Positions 9,180 to 17,323 of a stretch of 64,000 nt of DNA are shown piece after piece (position 1 is the first letter of the stretch; every line of letters begins with the position of its first letter). Position numbers and translations under genes: made by a program. The DNA is from Sphingomonas sp. BT-65 (lineage in GTDB: Bacteria > Pseudomonadota > Alphaproteobacteria > Sphingomonadales > Sphingomonadaceae): NCBI RefSeq assembly GCF_026107375.2, contig NZ_JAPCIA010000002.1:460001-524000 (forward strand), given 5' to 3'. Below the pieces are notes generated by a model that did no database searches, had not been told where the DNA came from, and saw nothing but the letters and a program-made list of their open reading frames with translations.

Positions 9180-9634
9180 GCGACGGAGCGGAGTTCCGCA
9201 GCGTCCGGCTGGCCGAGCGGGCCCGCACCGAAGCGCGTCGAGCACCCTTCATAATCGCCGAGCACCGGCTCGCCGCCTTGCTGACCGCCTTCGAGCCACG
9301 CCACCTTGGCGCGGGTATAGTCGATCATCGCGCCCAGTTGCGCGGCCTTCTCCTCGAGCCGGGCGAGTTGCGCCTGCATCAGCTCGAGGCTGCGCGCGGC
9401 GGTCATGCCGGCATTATATTCCGCCGCCAGCGTCGCGATCTCGCGCAGGGTGAAGCCCAGCCCCTGCGCCATGCGGATGGCGCGCGCCACTTCCAGATGC
9501 TCGGCGGTGAAGAGCTGGTACGGGTTCGATCCGCCCTTCACCCCCGTCCCGGGCGCGAGCAATCCCTTGCGGATATAGAAGCGGACGGTGTCGACGCTCA
9601 GCCCCGCCCGCTTCGCGAATTCGGAGATCAGCAT
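9176..9634 (-). CDS. MerR-family transcriptional regulator
   Basis: A 152-residue MerR-type activator. The N-terminal winged helix is ISEFAKRAGLSVDTVRFYIRKGLL, with wing segment GSNPYQLFTAEHLEVARAIRMAQGLGFTLREI, followed by a long dimerisation helix (about 85-125). The ATG at 9634 is chosen because family members begin M-x-I-S-E-F/x-A. The C-terminus holds one cysteine (YEGCSTRF), not the paired ligands of metal sensors, so the signal is unknown. It is divergent from an SDR oxidoreductase whose promoter has the long spacer expected of a MerR target. Confidence 0.9.
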   Translation of the reverse strand: MLISEFAKRAGLSVDTVRFYIRKGLLAPGTGVKGGSNPYQLFTAEHLEVARAIRMAQGLGFTLREIATLAAEYNAGMTAARSLELMQAQLARLEEKAAQLGAMIDYTRAKVAWLEGGQQGGEPVLGDYEGCSTRFGAGPLGQPDAAELRSVA

Positions 9635-9645
9635 TCCAAACACCC

Positions 9646-9676
9646 TTGACCATGGACTATGGTCCACACTTATATG
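9646..9676 (+). promoter_or_regulatory. MerR-type promoter/operator for the SDR gene
   Basis: TTGACC (9646-9651) and TATATG (9671-9676) are separated by 19 bp, the over-long spacer typical of MerR-activated promoters. Inside lies the dyad GACCAT-GGACT-ATGGTC (9648-9664). It is between the divergent MerR and SDR genes, so it likely controls the SDR gene and the regulator itself. Confidence 0.65.
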
Positions 9677-9707
9677 GTCGGACTCCAGAGATCAATTGGA
9701 GTGCCGC

Positions 9708-10541
9708 ATGCAGAAAATCGCTCTCGTCACCGGCGCCTCGGCCGGGATCGGCGAAGCCACCGTCAAGCGCCTGATCCAGGACGGCTGGAAGGTCTATGCC
9801 GCCGCCCGCCGCCTCGACCGGATGGAGCCGCTCCGCTGCCTCGGCGCCGAGCTGATCCATCTCGACCTGACCGACGACGCATCGATCGTCGCCGCGATCG
9901 AGACGATCCGCGCCGCCGCCGGCCGCCTCGACCTGCTCGTCAACAATGCCGGCTATGGCAGCTATGGCGCGATCGAGGACGTGCCGATGGAGGAGGCGCG
10001 GCGGCAGACCGAGGTCAATCTGTTCGGCCTCGCGCGGCTGTGCCAGCTGACGACGCCGCTGATGCGCGCGCAGCAAACGGGCACGATCGTCAACGTCACC
10101 TCGATCGGCGGCAAGTCCGGCGAGCCGTTCGGGGGCTGGTACCACGCGACGAAGTTCGCGGTGGAGGGCCTGAGCGACTGCCTGCGCATGGAGCTTCGCC
10201 CGTTCGGCATCCGCGTGGTAGTGATCGAGCCCGGGGCGATCCGCACCGAATGGCAGGGCATCGCCGGACAGAGCCTGGTCGAGCGCTCGGGCAAGAGCGC
10301 CTATGCGCCCTGGGCGCTCAAGCACGCCGCGCTGCTGGGCAGCGTGGAGGGCTCCAGCCTCGCCTCCCCGCCCGAGGTGGTCGCCAATACCATCGCCAAG
10401 GCGGCCACCGCACGCCGCCCGCGCATCCGCTATGCCACCGGCGGCGGGGCGCAGTTCTTCCTGTTCCTCGTGCGCTGGCTGCCCGACCGCTGGCTCGACG
10501 CGCTGATGTGGCGGCTGAGTCAATCGGGGCGGATCGGCTAG
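9708..10541 (+). CDS. short-chain dehydrogenase/reductase
   Basis: A 277-residue classical SDR. The NAD(P)-binding TGASAGIG is at 8-15, with structural NNAG near 77, serine of the catalytic triad in VTSIGG and the active-site YHATK near 145. The C-terminus is longer than a minimal SDR and hydrophobic (FFLFLVRWLPDRWLDALMW), suggesting membrane contact. The ATG at 9708 follows a GGAG site. The substrate cannot be read from the sequence. The gene is divergent from a MerR regulator that probably controls it, and its last 4 bp overlap the convergent TetR gene. Confidence 0.93.
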   Translation: MQKIALVTGASAGIGEATVKRLIQDGWKVYAAARRLDRMEPLRCLGAELIHLDLTDDASIVAAIETIRAAAGRLDLLVNNAGYGSYGAIEDVPMEEARRQTEVNLFGLARLCQLTTPLMRAQQTGTIVNVTSIGGKSGEPFGGWYHATKFAVEGLSDCLRMELRPFGIRVVVIEPGAIRTEWQGIAGQSLVERSGKSAYAPWALKHAALLGSVEGSSLASPPEVVANTIAKAATARRPRIRYATGGGAQFFLFLVRWLPDRWLDALMWRLSQSGRIG

Positions 10542-11131
10542 CCCGCCGCCACCAGGTGATCGAGCACGCGCGGCAGCAGCTGCTCGGTCGCCGCCTCCAG
10601 CTCCTCCGGCCCGGTCCCGAACGCGCCGCTCAGCGCCAGCTCGACGAAGCCGTGGACGATCGACCAGGCCGCGATCGACGGCGCCAGCACCGTGAGGTCG
10701 GGCGCTTCGGGGGCACCCGCCCCGCGCGCGGCGCGGTCGAGGAGCAGGAATGCGCGGTCGCCGGCCGCGCAATAATCGGGGTCCTCGCGGTCGAGCAGCG
10801 CCTTGCGCCACATCAGCTCGAAGCGCGCGCGGTTGGCGAGCGCGAAGCGGACATAGGCGATGCCCTGTCCGCGGATTCGTTCGCGCGGGTCCTCGCCCGT
10901 GGTGCCCGCCTCCAGCGCGTCGCCGAAATCGCGGAAGGCGCGTGTCGCCACCGCAGTCAGCAGCCCGCGCGCATCGCCGAAATGATGCCCTGGCGCGGCG
11001 GGTGAGACGCCCGCCCGCCGCGCCGCCTCACGCAGCGAGAATCCTTCCACGCCGCGCTCCGCGATGATCGCCTCGGCGGCGTCGATCAGCGCCTCGCGCA
11101 ACGCCCCGTGATGATAGGCGCGGCCCGCCAT
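10538..11131 (-). CDS. TetR-family regulator with WHG C-terminal domain
   Basis: A 197-residue TetR-type repressor. The N-terminal HTH is GRAYHHGALREALIDAAEAIIAERG...FSLREAARRAGVSPAAPGHHF, and the C-terminal domain carries SIAAWSIVHGFVEL, the hallmark of the WHG (TetR_C_33) ligand domain. I take the ATG at 11131; an ATG at 11158 is also in frame, but a minus-strand promoter (TTGCGA-17-TATAGA) would start transcription at about that point, leaving a short leader for 11131. Divergent from the ABA4-like membrane gene, which it probably represses along with itself. Confidence 0.88.
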   Translation of the reverse strand: MAGRAYHHGALREALIDAAEAIIAERGVEGFSLREAARRAGVSPAAPGHHFGDARGLLTAVATRAFRDFGDALEAGTTGEDPRERIRGQGIAYVRFALANRARFELMWRKALLDREDPDYCAAGDRAFLLLDRAARGAGAPEAPDLTVLAPSIAAWSIVHGFVELALSGAFGTGPEELEAATEQLLPRVLDHLVAAG

Positions 11132-11132
11132 C

Positions 11133-11193
11133 TTGACACTGTTCACTTCATCATTCATACCCAATCTATACGCTGTTCAGATTGGAGTCGCAA
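11133..11193. promoter_or_regulatory. overlapping divergent promoters with two CTGTTCA repeats
   Basis: Between the TetR gene and the ABA4-like gene. The minus promoter is TTGCGA (11193-11188), 17 bp, TATAGA (11170-11165). The plus promoter has TTGACA (11133-11138) and a weak -10 near 11156-11161. The sequence CTGTTCA occurs at 11139-11145 and 11173-11179, once in each spacer, making it a candidate TetR operator half-site. Confidence 0.5.
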
Positions 11194-11194
11194 C

Positions 11195-11638
11195 ATGCTC
11201 GATCCGTCGTCCATCTTCGGCCTCGCCAGCAACCTCGCGATGCTCGGCTGGCTGGCCCTGCTCGTCGCGTTGTTCGTCAAGCCGGCGCGGACCTACGCCT
11301 GGCCCGCCGCGCAATTCGTCATCCCGGCGATCCTCGCGATCGGTTACGTCCTGCTGATCTGGCAGGGCCGCAGCGGGTTCGAGCAGGGCGGCTTCAGCTC
11401 GGTAGAGGCGGTGCGCACGCTGTTCGCCAACGATGCCGCGCTCACCGCGGGCTGGCTCCACTATCTCGCCTTCGACCTGTTCATTGGCGCGTGGATCAGC
11501 CGCGACGCCGCGAGTCGCGGCATTTCACCGCTGATCGTTCTCCCATGCCTCCCGCTCACCTTCCTGCTCGGCCCGGCGGGGCCGCTTCTCTACCTCGCCG
11601 CGCGCGCCGTGCTCGCCAATAAGGAGACCGTGCAATGA
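11195..11638 (+). CDS. ABA4-like (DUF4281) membrane protein
   Basis: A 147-residue protein with four hydrophobic helices (about 8-29, 38-57, 87-104, 112-138). The opening (LDPSSIFGLASNLAMLGWLALL), the segment AGWLHYLAFDLFIGAWISRDA and the end (LLGPAGPLLYLAARA) match the DUF4281/ABA4 family, named after a plant protein needed for neoxanthin synthesis. The bacterial role is unknown. The ATG at 11195 follows TTGGAG. It overlaps the next membrane gene by 4 bp (ATGA), so the two are translated together under the TetR regulator. Confidence 0.85.
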   Translation: MLDPSSIFGLASNLAMLGWLALLVALFVKPARTYAWPAAQFVIPAILAIGYVLLIWQGRSGFEQGGFSSVEAVRTLFANDAALTAGWLHYLAFDLFIGAWISRDAASRGISPLIVLPCLPLTFLLGPAGPLLYLAARAVLANKETVQ

Positions 11639-12459
11639 CCGCCCTCGCGCTCAATCCCGCGCGCCCGTCGCAGCTGCTCGCCGAGTTCGATCGCCGCCAT
11701 CGGCTGCTCACCCGCTATGGCCTCGCCACGCTGGCGCTCGGTGCCGTCGCGATCCTGCTCCAATTCGTCGACCCGCGCACGCTGGCCAGCGGTGTCGGCA
11801 TCTGGGTCAAGCCCGCCAAGTTCTTCATCTCGGTCAGCGTGTTCGCATTCACCGCGGCATGGTTCATGGGCTATGTCCGGCCCGAGCGGCGCAACAGCCG
11901 GCTGATGCGTGGGACGGTCTTCGCCCTGATCGCCAGCGGTACGTTCGAGCTCGCCTATATCGTCTTCCAGGCCGCGCGAGGGCTCGAATCGCACTTCAAC
12001 ACGGGCACGCCCTTCCACGCGATCATGTACGCGCTGATGGGCCTGGGCGCGGTGATCCTCACCGCAACCACGCTGCCGCTCGCCTGGGAGATCGCCCGGC
12101 GGCCCGCGCCCGGCCTGCAGCGCAGCTTCGTCGCGGCGGTGGTGATCGGGCTGCTGCTCACCTTCGCTTTGGGCGCCACGCTCGGCGGCTATATGAGCTC
12201 GCAGGCGGGCCATGCCGTCGGCCAGGCCGGCGGCAGCGTGCCGCTGTTCGGCTGGAACCGGCTGGGCGGCGATCTGCGCATCGCGCATTTCTTCGGCATC
12301 CATGCCGAGCAGGCGATCCCGTTGCTCGCCGCCGCGGTCGCCGGGGCGTCGGCGCGCCTGCGCTGGACCGCGGTGCTGGGCGGAAGCGCAATCTATGCCG
12401 CGCTCACCCTCGGCGTGTTCTACCAGGCGGTGGCCGGCCGCGCGCTGCTGCCGCTCTGA
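11635..12459 (+). CDS. seven-helix membrane protein, unknown function
   Basis: A 274-residue integral membrane protein with about seven hydrophobic helices. Notable polar segments are HFNTGTPFHAIMYALMG near 120 and GWNRLGGDLRIAHFFGIHAEQAIPL near 205. The conserved-looking histidines could bind a cofactor or metal, which is inference. I do not recognise a named family. It is coupled to the ABA4-like gene by an ATGA overlap and followed by a terminator, so it is the last gene of a two-gene TetR-controlled unit. Confidence 0.8.
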   Translation: MTALALNPARPSQLLAEFDRRHRLLTRYGLATLALGAVAILLQFVDPRTLASGVGIWVKPAKFFISVSVFAFTAAWFMGYVRPERRNSRLMRGTVFALIASGTFELAYIVFQAARGLESHFNTGTPFHAIMYALMGLGAVILTATTLPLAWEIARRPAPGLQRSFVAAVVIGLLLTFALGATLGGYMSSQAGHAVGQAGGSVPLFGWNRLGGDLRIAHFFGIHAEQAIPLLAAAVAGASARLRWTAVLGGSAIYAALTLGVFYQAVAGRALLPL

Positions 12460-12483
12460 CCTCAAACTGTTGCCCGCTTGCGT

Positions 12484-12516
12484 CACCCGCGGGCCAAAGC
12501 GCCCGTGGGTGATTTT
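12484..12516 (+). terminator. rho-independent terminator
   Basis: Arms CACCCGCGGGC and GCCCGTGGGTG (one G-T wobble), loop of 6, followed by ATTTT. It ends the ABA4-like two-gene unit 25 bp after the second stop and before phoH. Confidence 0.7.
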
Positions 12517-12676
12517 GCCCTGTCCTACATGGTCCGGCTCTGCCATCCTCCGCCGCACGACATGCGTAACGGAACCTCCGCGCCATATCCCGGTTTGGCC
12601 TCAGATGGCCGCCTGACACACGCGCGAATCTGTCAACCTCGTCAACTGGCCGTCATGCTCCCGCGCGAAGGGGAGC

Positions 12677-12696
12677 GTGACCTTTGTGACTTTTCA
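12677..12696 (-). repeat. 20-bp intergenic repeat, copy 1
   Basis: On the minus strand this reads TGAAAAGTCACAAAGGTCAC, identical over 20 bp to 20253-20272 on the plus strand. It lies 17 bp before phoH. Both copies have a CGCGCG-containing tract nearby. Possible dispersed repeat or shared regulatory site. Confidence 0.6.
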
Positions 12697-12713
12697 ATCA
12701 GCGAAAGGACCGC

Positions 12714-13727
12714 ATGAGCCGCAAACCCGTCCCCGCCCAGCAAGGACAACGCGCCCGCGTCGAGGTGACGTTCGACCGGCCCCAGCTGCTCCCGCAGCTG
12801 TTCGGGGAATATGACAGCAACATTCTCGCGCTCGAGGAGCGGCTCGGCGTCTATATCCACGCGCGCGGCCAGCGCGTGGTGATCGAGGGCAGCGCCGAAG
12901 CCGTCGCGCATGCCCGCGAGGTGCTGACCGAGCTGCATACCCGCGTGATCCGCGGCGAGGACATCGATACGGGGCTGATCGACGCGGTGATCGCGATGTC
13001 GAGCGAACCGATGCTGACCGGCATCGTCCGCGCCGAGAATGACGAGGACGGTCCGCCGCCGATCATGATCCGGACGCGCAACAAGACGATCGTTCCGCGC
13101 TCGATGACCCAGACCGCCTACATGCGCGCGCTGGTGTCGAACGACATCATCTTCGCGCTCGGGCCGGCGGGCACCGGCAAGACCTATCTCGCGGTTGCCC
13201 AGGCAGTCGCGCAGCTGATCACCGGCTCGGTCAAGCGCCTGATCCTGTCGCGCCCCGCGGTCGAGGCGGGCGAGCGATTGGGCTTCCTGCCCGGCGACAT
13301 GAAGGACAAGGTCGATCCGTACCTGCGCCCGCTCTACGATGCGCTCTACGATTGCCTGCCCGCCGAGCAGGTCGAGCGGCGCATCGCCTCGGGCGAGATC
13401 GAGATCGCGCCGATCGCCTTCATGCGCGGCCGTACCCTCGCCGACGCCTTCGTCATCCTCGACGAGGCGCAGAACACCACGCCGATGCAGATGAAGATGT
13501 TCCTCACCCGCTTCGGCCAGAACAGCCGCATGGTGGTGTGCGGCGATCCCAAGCAGACCGATCTGCCCGGCGGCCCGTCCACCTCGGGCCTCAACGATGC
13601 GGTGGGCAAGCTCGAGGGGATCGAGGGGATGGCAATGGTCCGCTTCGGCATCGGCGACGTGGTCCGTCATCCGATCGTCGGCCGCATCGTCGAAGCCTAT
13701 GAGGGCGAAGGCCGCACCGATGCTTGA
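12714..13727 (+). CDS. phoH: PhoH-family ATPase (YbeZ)
   Basis: A 337-residue cytoplasmic NTPase of the PhoH/YbeZ type. An N-terminal KH-like region (about 15-80) precedes the ATPase core with Walker A GPAGTGKT at 150-157 and Walker B VILDEAQ at 247-253. In other bacteria YbeZ partners YbeY in rRNA maturation and ribosome quality control. Here ybeY starts inside its 3' end (8-bp overlap), supporting the partnership. First gene of a phoH-ybeY-corC-sugar dehydrogenase run. The start follows GAAAGGA. Confidence 0.95.
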   Translation: MSRKPVPAQQGQRARVEVTFDRPQLLPQLFGEYDSNILALEERLGVYIHARGQRVVIEGSAEAVAHAREVLTELHTRVIRGEDIDTGLIDAVIAMSSEPMLTGIVRAENDEDGPPPIMIRTRNKTIVPRSMTQTAYMRALVSNDIIFALGPAGTGKTYLAVAQAVAQLITGSVKRLILSRPAVEAGERLGFLPGDMKDKVDPYLRPLYDALYDCLPAEQVERRIASGEIEIAPIAFMRGRTLADAFVILDEAQNTTPMQMKMFLTRFGQNSRMVVCGDPKQTDLPGGPSTSGLNDAVGKLEGIEGMAMVRFGIGDVVRHPIVGRIVEAYEGEGRTDA

Positions 13728-14229
13728 CGTCGCGGTCCAGCGCGAGGGCGATTGGCCCGAGCTCGACTGGGACGCGATCGGCGTCAGGGCTGCCGCCGCG
13801 GCGGTCGAGCAGACGCCCTTCGGCGAGCTCGCCGCCGCCGACGCCGTGATCGAGATCGCAGTGCGGCTGACCTCGGACGACGAGGTGCACCAGCTCAACG
13901 CGCAGTACCGTCAGAAGGACAAGCCGACCAACGTCTTGTCCTTCCCGATGGTCGAGCCCGACCTGATCGAGGCGCTGACCCAGAACAGCGACGATGGCGA
14001 GGTGATCCTGGGCGACATCGTGCTCGCCCACGGCGTCTGTGCGAACGAGGCGGCGGACAAGGGCATTTCGGTCGAGGATCATGCCACGCACCTCATTGTC
14101 CACGGGGTGCTGCATTTGCTAGGCTACGACCATCAGGGGGATTCCGAAGCCGAGGCGATGGAATCGATGGAGCGCGCCGCGCTCGAGACTTTGGGGATCC
14201 CCGACCCCTATCTGGTACGCGAGGATTGA
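13720..14229 (+). CDS. ybeY: endoribonuclease YbeY
   Basis: A 169-residue metal-dependent RNase for 16S rRNA 3'-end maturation and late ribosome quality control. The zinc-binding signature HGVLHLLGYDH spans 128-138, and the preceding NVLSFP/LGDI segments are typical. The ATG at 13720 lies inside the 3' end of phoH, an 8-bp overlap that implies coupled translation. Confidence 0.96.
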   Translation: MLDVAVQREGDWPELDWDAIGVRAAAAAVEQTPFGELAAADAVIEIAVRLTSDDEVHQLNAQYRQKDKPTNVLSFPMVEPDLIEALTQNSDDGEVILGDIVLAHGVCANEAADKGISVEDHATHLIVHGVLHLLGYDHQGDSEAEAMESMERAALETLGIPDPYLVRED

Positions 14230-14237
14230 CCCGGGAA

Positions 14238-15152
14238 ATGGCGGACGGACCCAGTAGCAGCGGGAACGGCGACAGTAGCAGCGAAGGCGGAATATGGCGC
14301 GGCCTTCGCACCCTGCTGTTCGGGGAGGAGCATGAGGAGACGCTGCGCGAGCGCATCGAGGATGCGATCGACGAGGTCGAGGAAGAGGGCGGTGCCCCCG
14401 CGAAGAATGGCGACCTCTCTCCGCTCGAGCGCAAGATGCTGCGCAACCTCCTTCATTTCGGCGAGCGCGATGCGGGTGATGTCGGCGTGCCCCGCGCGGA
14501 CATCATCGCGGTCGAGGAGAAGACCAGCTTCTCCGAGCTGGTCCAGCTCTTCGCCGAGGCGGGCCATAGCCGCCTGCCGGTCTACCGCGAGAAGCTCGAC
14601 CGCGTGATCGGCATGATCCACATCAAGGACGTGTTCTCGACCCTCGCCGCGGGCGCCGGCCCGCCGGCCAGGATCACCAACCTGATGCGCCAGCCGCTCT
14701 ACGTCCCGCAGTCGATGGGCACGCTCGACCTGCTCGCGCAGATGCAGGCGAGCCGCACGCACCTCGCCATCGTACTCGACGAATATTCGGGGACCGAGGG
14801 CCTCATCACGATCGAGGACCTAGTCGAGGAGATCGTCGGCGAGATCGACGACGAGCATGACGACGCCCCGGAAGCGTTGTTCGTGCCGCTCGACGACGGC
14901 GGCTGGGACGCCGACGCCCGCGCCGAGCTCGAGGATGTCGCCGCGGCGATCGATCCGCGGCTGGGCGAGGTCGAGGAGGATATCGAGACGCTGGGCGGGC
15001 TCGCCTTCGTGCTGGCGGGCCATGTCCCCGGGCCAGGCGAATGCTTGAAGCATCCGAGCGGGTGGACGCTCGAAGTGCTCGAGGCCGATGCGACCCGCGT
15101 CCGGCGTCTGCGCCTCCACCCGCCTGTCGTACGCAAGGGACCCGAAGAATGA
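14238..15152 (+). CDS. corC: hemolysin-family CBS-domain protein CorC
   Basis: A 304-residue cytoplasmic protein with two CBS domains (about 75-205: VPRADIIAVEEKTSF..., then MGTLDLLAQMQASRTHLAIVLDEYSGTEGLITIEDLVEEIVG) and a C-terminal CorC/HlyC transporter-associated domain. It lacks the membrane (DUF21) domain of longer relatives, as E. coli CorC/YbeX does. The family is linked to Mg/Co efflux and, through the ybeZ-ybeY-ybeX cluster, to ribosome function. The start at 14238 is 8 bp after ybeY. Its stop overlaps the next start (ATGA). Confidence 0.94.
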   Translation: MADGPSSSGNGDSSSEGGIWRGLRTLLFGEEHEETLRERIEDAIDEVEEEGGAPAKNGDLSPLERKMLRNLLHFGERDAGDVGVPRADIIAVEEKTSFSELVQLFAEAGHSRLPVYREKLDRVIGMIHIKDVFSTLAAGAGPPARITNLMRQPLYVPQSMGTLDLLAQMQASRTHLAIVLDEYSGTEGLITIEDLVEEIVGEIDDEHDDAPEALFVPLDDGGWDADARAELEDVAAAIDPRLGEVEEDIETLGGLAFVLAGHVPGPGECLKHPSGWTLEVLEADATRVRRLRLHPPVVRKGPEE

Positions 15153-16543
15153 AGCGTCTGCGCATGTTCCTGATCGTCGGATTGGGGCTGATCCTGTTCG
15201 CGGCGGGCTTCTTCTGGTGGGTGAGCCGGCCCGACGTGGCGCGGCTCGATGCCAATGCCGTCGCCGGGCAGCGCCCGGAACTGAGCGACCCGCGCAACCA
15301 GAGCTTCCCGACAGTCAAGGTCGCCAAGGCGGTAGGCTGGCCGCAGGGCGCGATGCCGACCGCCGCTGCCGGGCTCCAGGTCAACGCGTTCGCGCGCGGG
15401 CTCGATCATCCGCGCTGGCTCTACCGCCTGCCCAATGGCGACGTGCTGGTCGCCGAGAGCAACTCGCCGCCGCGCGAGGAGAGCGGCATCACCAACAAGG
15501 TGATGAAGTTTCTGATGGGCCGTGCAGGCGCCGGCGTGCCCTCGGCCAACCGCATCACCCTGTTGCGCGACGCCGATGGCGACGGCGTGGCCGAAGCGCG
15601 CTCGGAGCTGCTCACCGCCGCCAACGGGCTCGATTCGCCGTTCGGCATGGTGCTGGTCGGCGAGACGCTCTACGTCGCCAACCACAATGCGTTGATCCGC
15701 TATCCCTTCAAGGTCGGCGAGACCAAGATCACCGCGAAGCCGGAGAAGGTCGTCGACCTGCCCGGCGGCGGCAATCACTGGACCCGCGATGTGATCGCCA
15801 GCCCCGACGGCAATACGCTCTATGTCACCGTCGGCTCGGCCTCGAACATCGCCGAGAAGGGCATCGAGATCGAGAAGAACCGCGCGACGATCCTGGCGGT
15901 CGATCCGAGGGCGCGCCGCGCGACGATCTTCGCCTCGGGGCTGCGCAACCCGGTCGGCATGGCGATCAACCCCGATACCAAGCGGCTGTGGGTGGCGGTC
16001 AACGAGCGCGACATGATGGGTTCGGACATGCCGCCCGACTATATGACCCAGGTCGATTTCGGCAGCTTCTACGGCTGGCCCTGGCATTATTGGGGCGGGT
16101 ACGAGGACAAGCGCGTGACCCCCAGGCGCCCCGACCTGCGCGAATATACCGCGCGGCCGGACTTCGCGCTGGGGGCACATACCGCGCCATTGGGGCTCAC
16201 CTTCGCGCAGGACCTGCGGCTCGGGCCGAACTATGTGAGCGGCGCGTTCGTCGCCCTGCACGGCTCGTGGAACCGGGTGCCGGCGACGGGCTACAAGGTC
16301 GTCTACGTCCCCTTCGGCCCCCGCGGGCTGCCCGCGCCGGGCGCCAAGCCGGTCGACGTCCTCACCGGCTTCCTCGATGCGCAGGGCCAGGCGATGGGAC
16401 GGCCCGTCGGGGTGACCGCGGACAGGACCGGCGCGCTGCTGGTCGCGGACGATGTCGGCAACGTCATCTGGCGCGTCAGCGCGCCGGGTGCAGCCCCCGC
16501 CCCCGCTGCTTCGCCTAGCGCTCCACCTGCGGCAGCCCGATAA
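15149..16543 (+). CDS. PQQ-dependent sugar/sorbosone dehydrogenase-like protein, membrane anchored
   Basis: A 464-residue protein with one N-terminal helix (about 5-25) that anchors it or acts as an uncleaved signal, placing the rest in the periplasm. The body is a six-bladed beta-propeller of the GDH-B/sorbosone dehydrogenase type: LDHPRWLYRLPNGDVLVAES, NHWTRDVIASPDGNTLYVTVGS, GLRNPVGMAINP, GWPWHYWGG, and ALHGSWNR near the end. Family members oxidise sugars with PQQ and pass electrons to the respiratory chain; the substrate here is unknown. The C-terminus is Ala/Pro-rich. Start overlaps corC by 4 bp, an uncommon insertion before lnt. Its 3' end overlaps the convergent lipoprotein gene by 29 bp. 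Confidence 0.88.
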   Translation: MKRLRMFLIVGLGLILFAAGFFWWVSRPDVARLDANAVAGQRPELSDPRNQSFPTVKVAKAVGWPQGAMPTAAAGLQVNAFARGLDHPRWLYRLPNGDVLVAESNSPPREESGITNKVMKFLMGRAGAGVPSANRITLLRDADGDGVAEARSELLTAANGLDSPFGMVLVGETLYVANHNALIRYPFKVGETKITAKPEKVVDLPGGGNHWTRDVIASPDGNTLYVTVGSASNIAEKGIEIEKNRATILAVDPRARRATIFASGLRNPVGMAINPDTKRLWVAVNERDMMGSDMPPDYMTQVDFGSFYGWPWHYWGGYEDKRVTPRRPDLREYTARPDFALGAHTAPLGLTFAQDLRLGPNYVSGAFVALHGSWNRVPATGYKVVYVPFGPRGLPAPGAKPVDVLTGFLDAQGQAMGRPVGVTADRTGALLVADDVGNVIWRVSAPGAAPAPAASPSAPPAAAR

Positions 16544-16946
16544 GCTCGTCGCGGCTGGTCGCGGCGCGCAGGTCCCAGCCGTCGCCGTCCGCCACCGCGG
16601 TCAGCCGGGTGAGGGGCAAGCGCACGAAACGGTCGGGATCGGTGTCGTCGATCTCGATCACGACGTCGACGATGTTGCCCGAGGCATCGGTCTCGACGCG
16701 GTGGACGTCGCCCAAGTCGGTGCCGCGCACATCGACCAGGCCGGCCTCCTCGATCTGCCTGGTGGTCAGCCCGAAGGCGGTGCCGGGCCCGCTGGCGGAA
16801 GGCAGCGCCTTCGGCGTCAGCACCGGCGCCGGCGCCGCGATCGCGCCGTTGGTCGTCAGCTCGGTCCCCGCCGGGGCCTCGGGCGGATCGTTGGAGCAAG
16901 CGGCGAGGCCGAGCGGAAGGGCGAGCAGCAGGCGGTTCATCATCAT
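16515..16946 (-). CDS. small lipoprotein with PRC-barrel-like domain
   Basis: A 143-residue precursor. The signal ends in the lipobox LAAC with Cys17, so it should be lipidated and matured to about 127 residues. The mature part has a low-complexity Ala/Pro linker, then a PRC-barrel-like beta region (VRGTDLGDVHRVETDASGNIVDVVIEI). Role unknown. The first of three successive ATGs overlaps the upstream gene stop (ATGA). Its 3' end runs 29 bp into the convergent sugar dehydrogenase gene. Confidence 0.8.
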   Translation of the reverse strand: MMMNRLLLALPLGLAACSNDPPEAPAGTELTTNGAIAAPAPVLTPKALPSASGPGTAFGLTTRQIEEAGLVDVRGTDLGDVHRVETDASGNIVDVVIEIDDTDPDRFVRLPLTRLTAVADGDGWDLRAATSRDELIGLPQVER

Positions 16947-17245
16947 TCGAGCAGCTTCGGCGCTTCCTTCTGGAGCTTCTCGCGGATCTTGCCGGCGAAC
17001 AGCGCGAGCATCGGCGGCAGGTCGACCTCGGCATGGACGCGGTCGTCGAACACCTCAAGCCGGCTCGCCACGCTCTGCCCCATCGCCGTCACTGTAAAGT
17101 GCAGCGTATCGCCCTGCCAGCTCTCCTGGACGGTGCCGCCGCCGGGGAACATCTGGCCGATCTTCCCCACGCCACCGGCCAGCCGGGCGCGGGCGCCCTC
17201 GCGGCCGAGCTTGTGCGGGATATCGACGATGACGGGTTCGGTCAT
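16943..17245 (-). CDS. polyhydroxyalkanoic acid system family protein
   Basis: A 100-residue protein matching the PHA_gran_rgn family: MTEPVIVDIPHKLGREGARARLAGG, then a compact alpha/beta fold (WQGDTLHFTVTAMGQSVASRLEVFDDRVHAEVDLPPML) and a basic helical end. The family is found with PHA genes in some species and as a lone small protein in others; no PHA gene is in this window. It is divergent from lnt and translationally coupled to the lipoprotein gene downstream. Confidence 0.85.
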   Translation of the reverse strand: MTEPVIVDIPHKLGREGARARLAGGVGKIGQMFPGGGTVQESWQGDTLHFTVTAMGQSVASRLEVFDDRVHAEVDLPPMLALFAGKIREKLQKEAPKLLE

Positions 17246-17323
17246 GCTGCTTCCTTGGTGTGCTGCAACCTTAATACGCCGCGTGCTTGTATCTGTCACG
17301 GTCTGGCCCGATAGCAACGCACG

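Noticed and set aside
9520..9545. GGGTTCGATCC, like a tRNA T-arm
   Set aside because: It falls inside the MerR coding sequence and no acceptor or anticodon stem can be built around it. No tRNA was found anywhere in the window.
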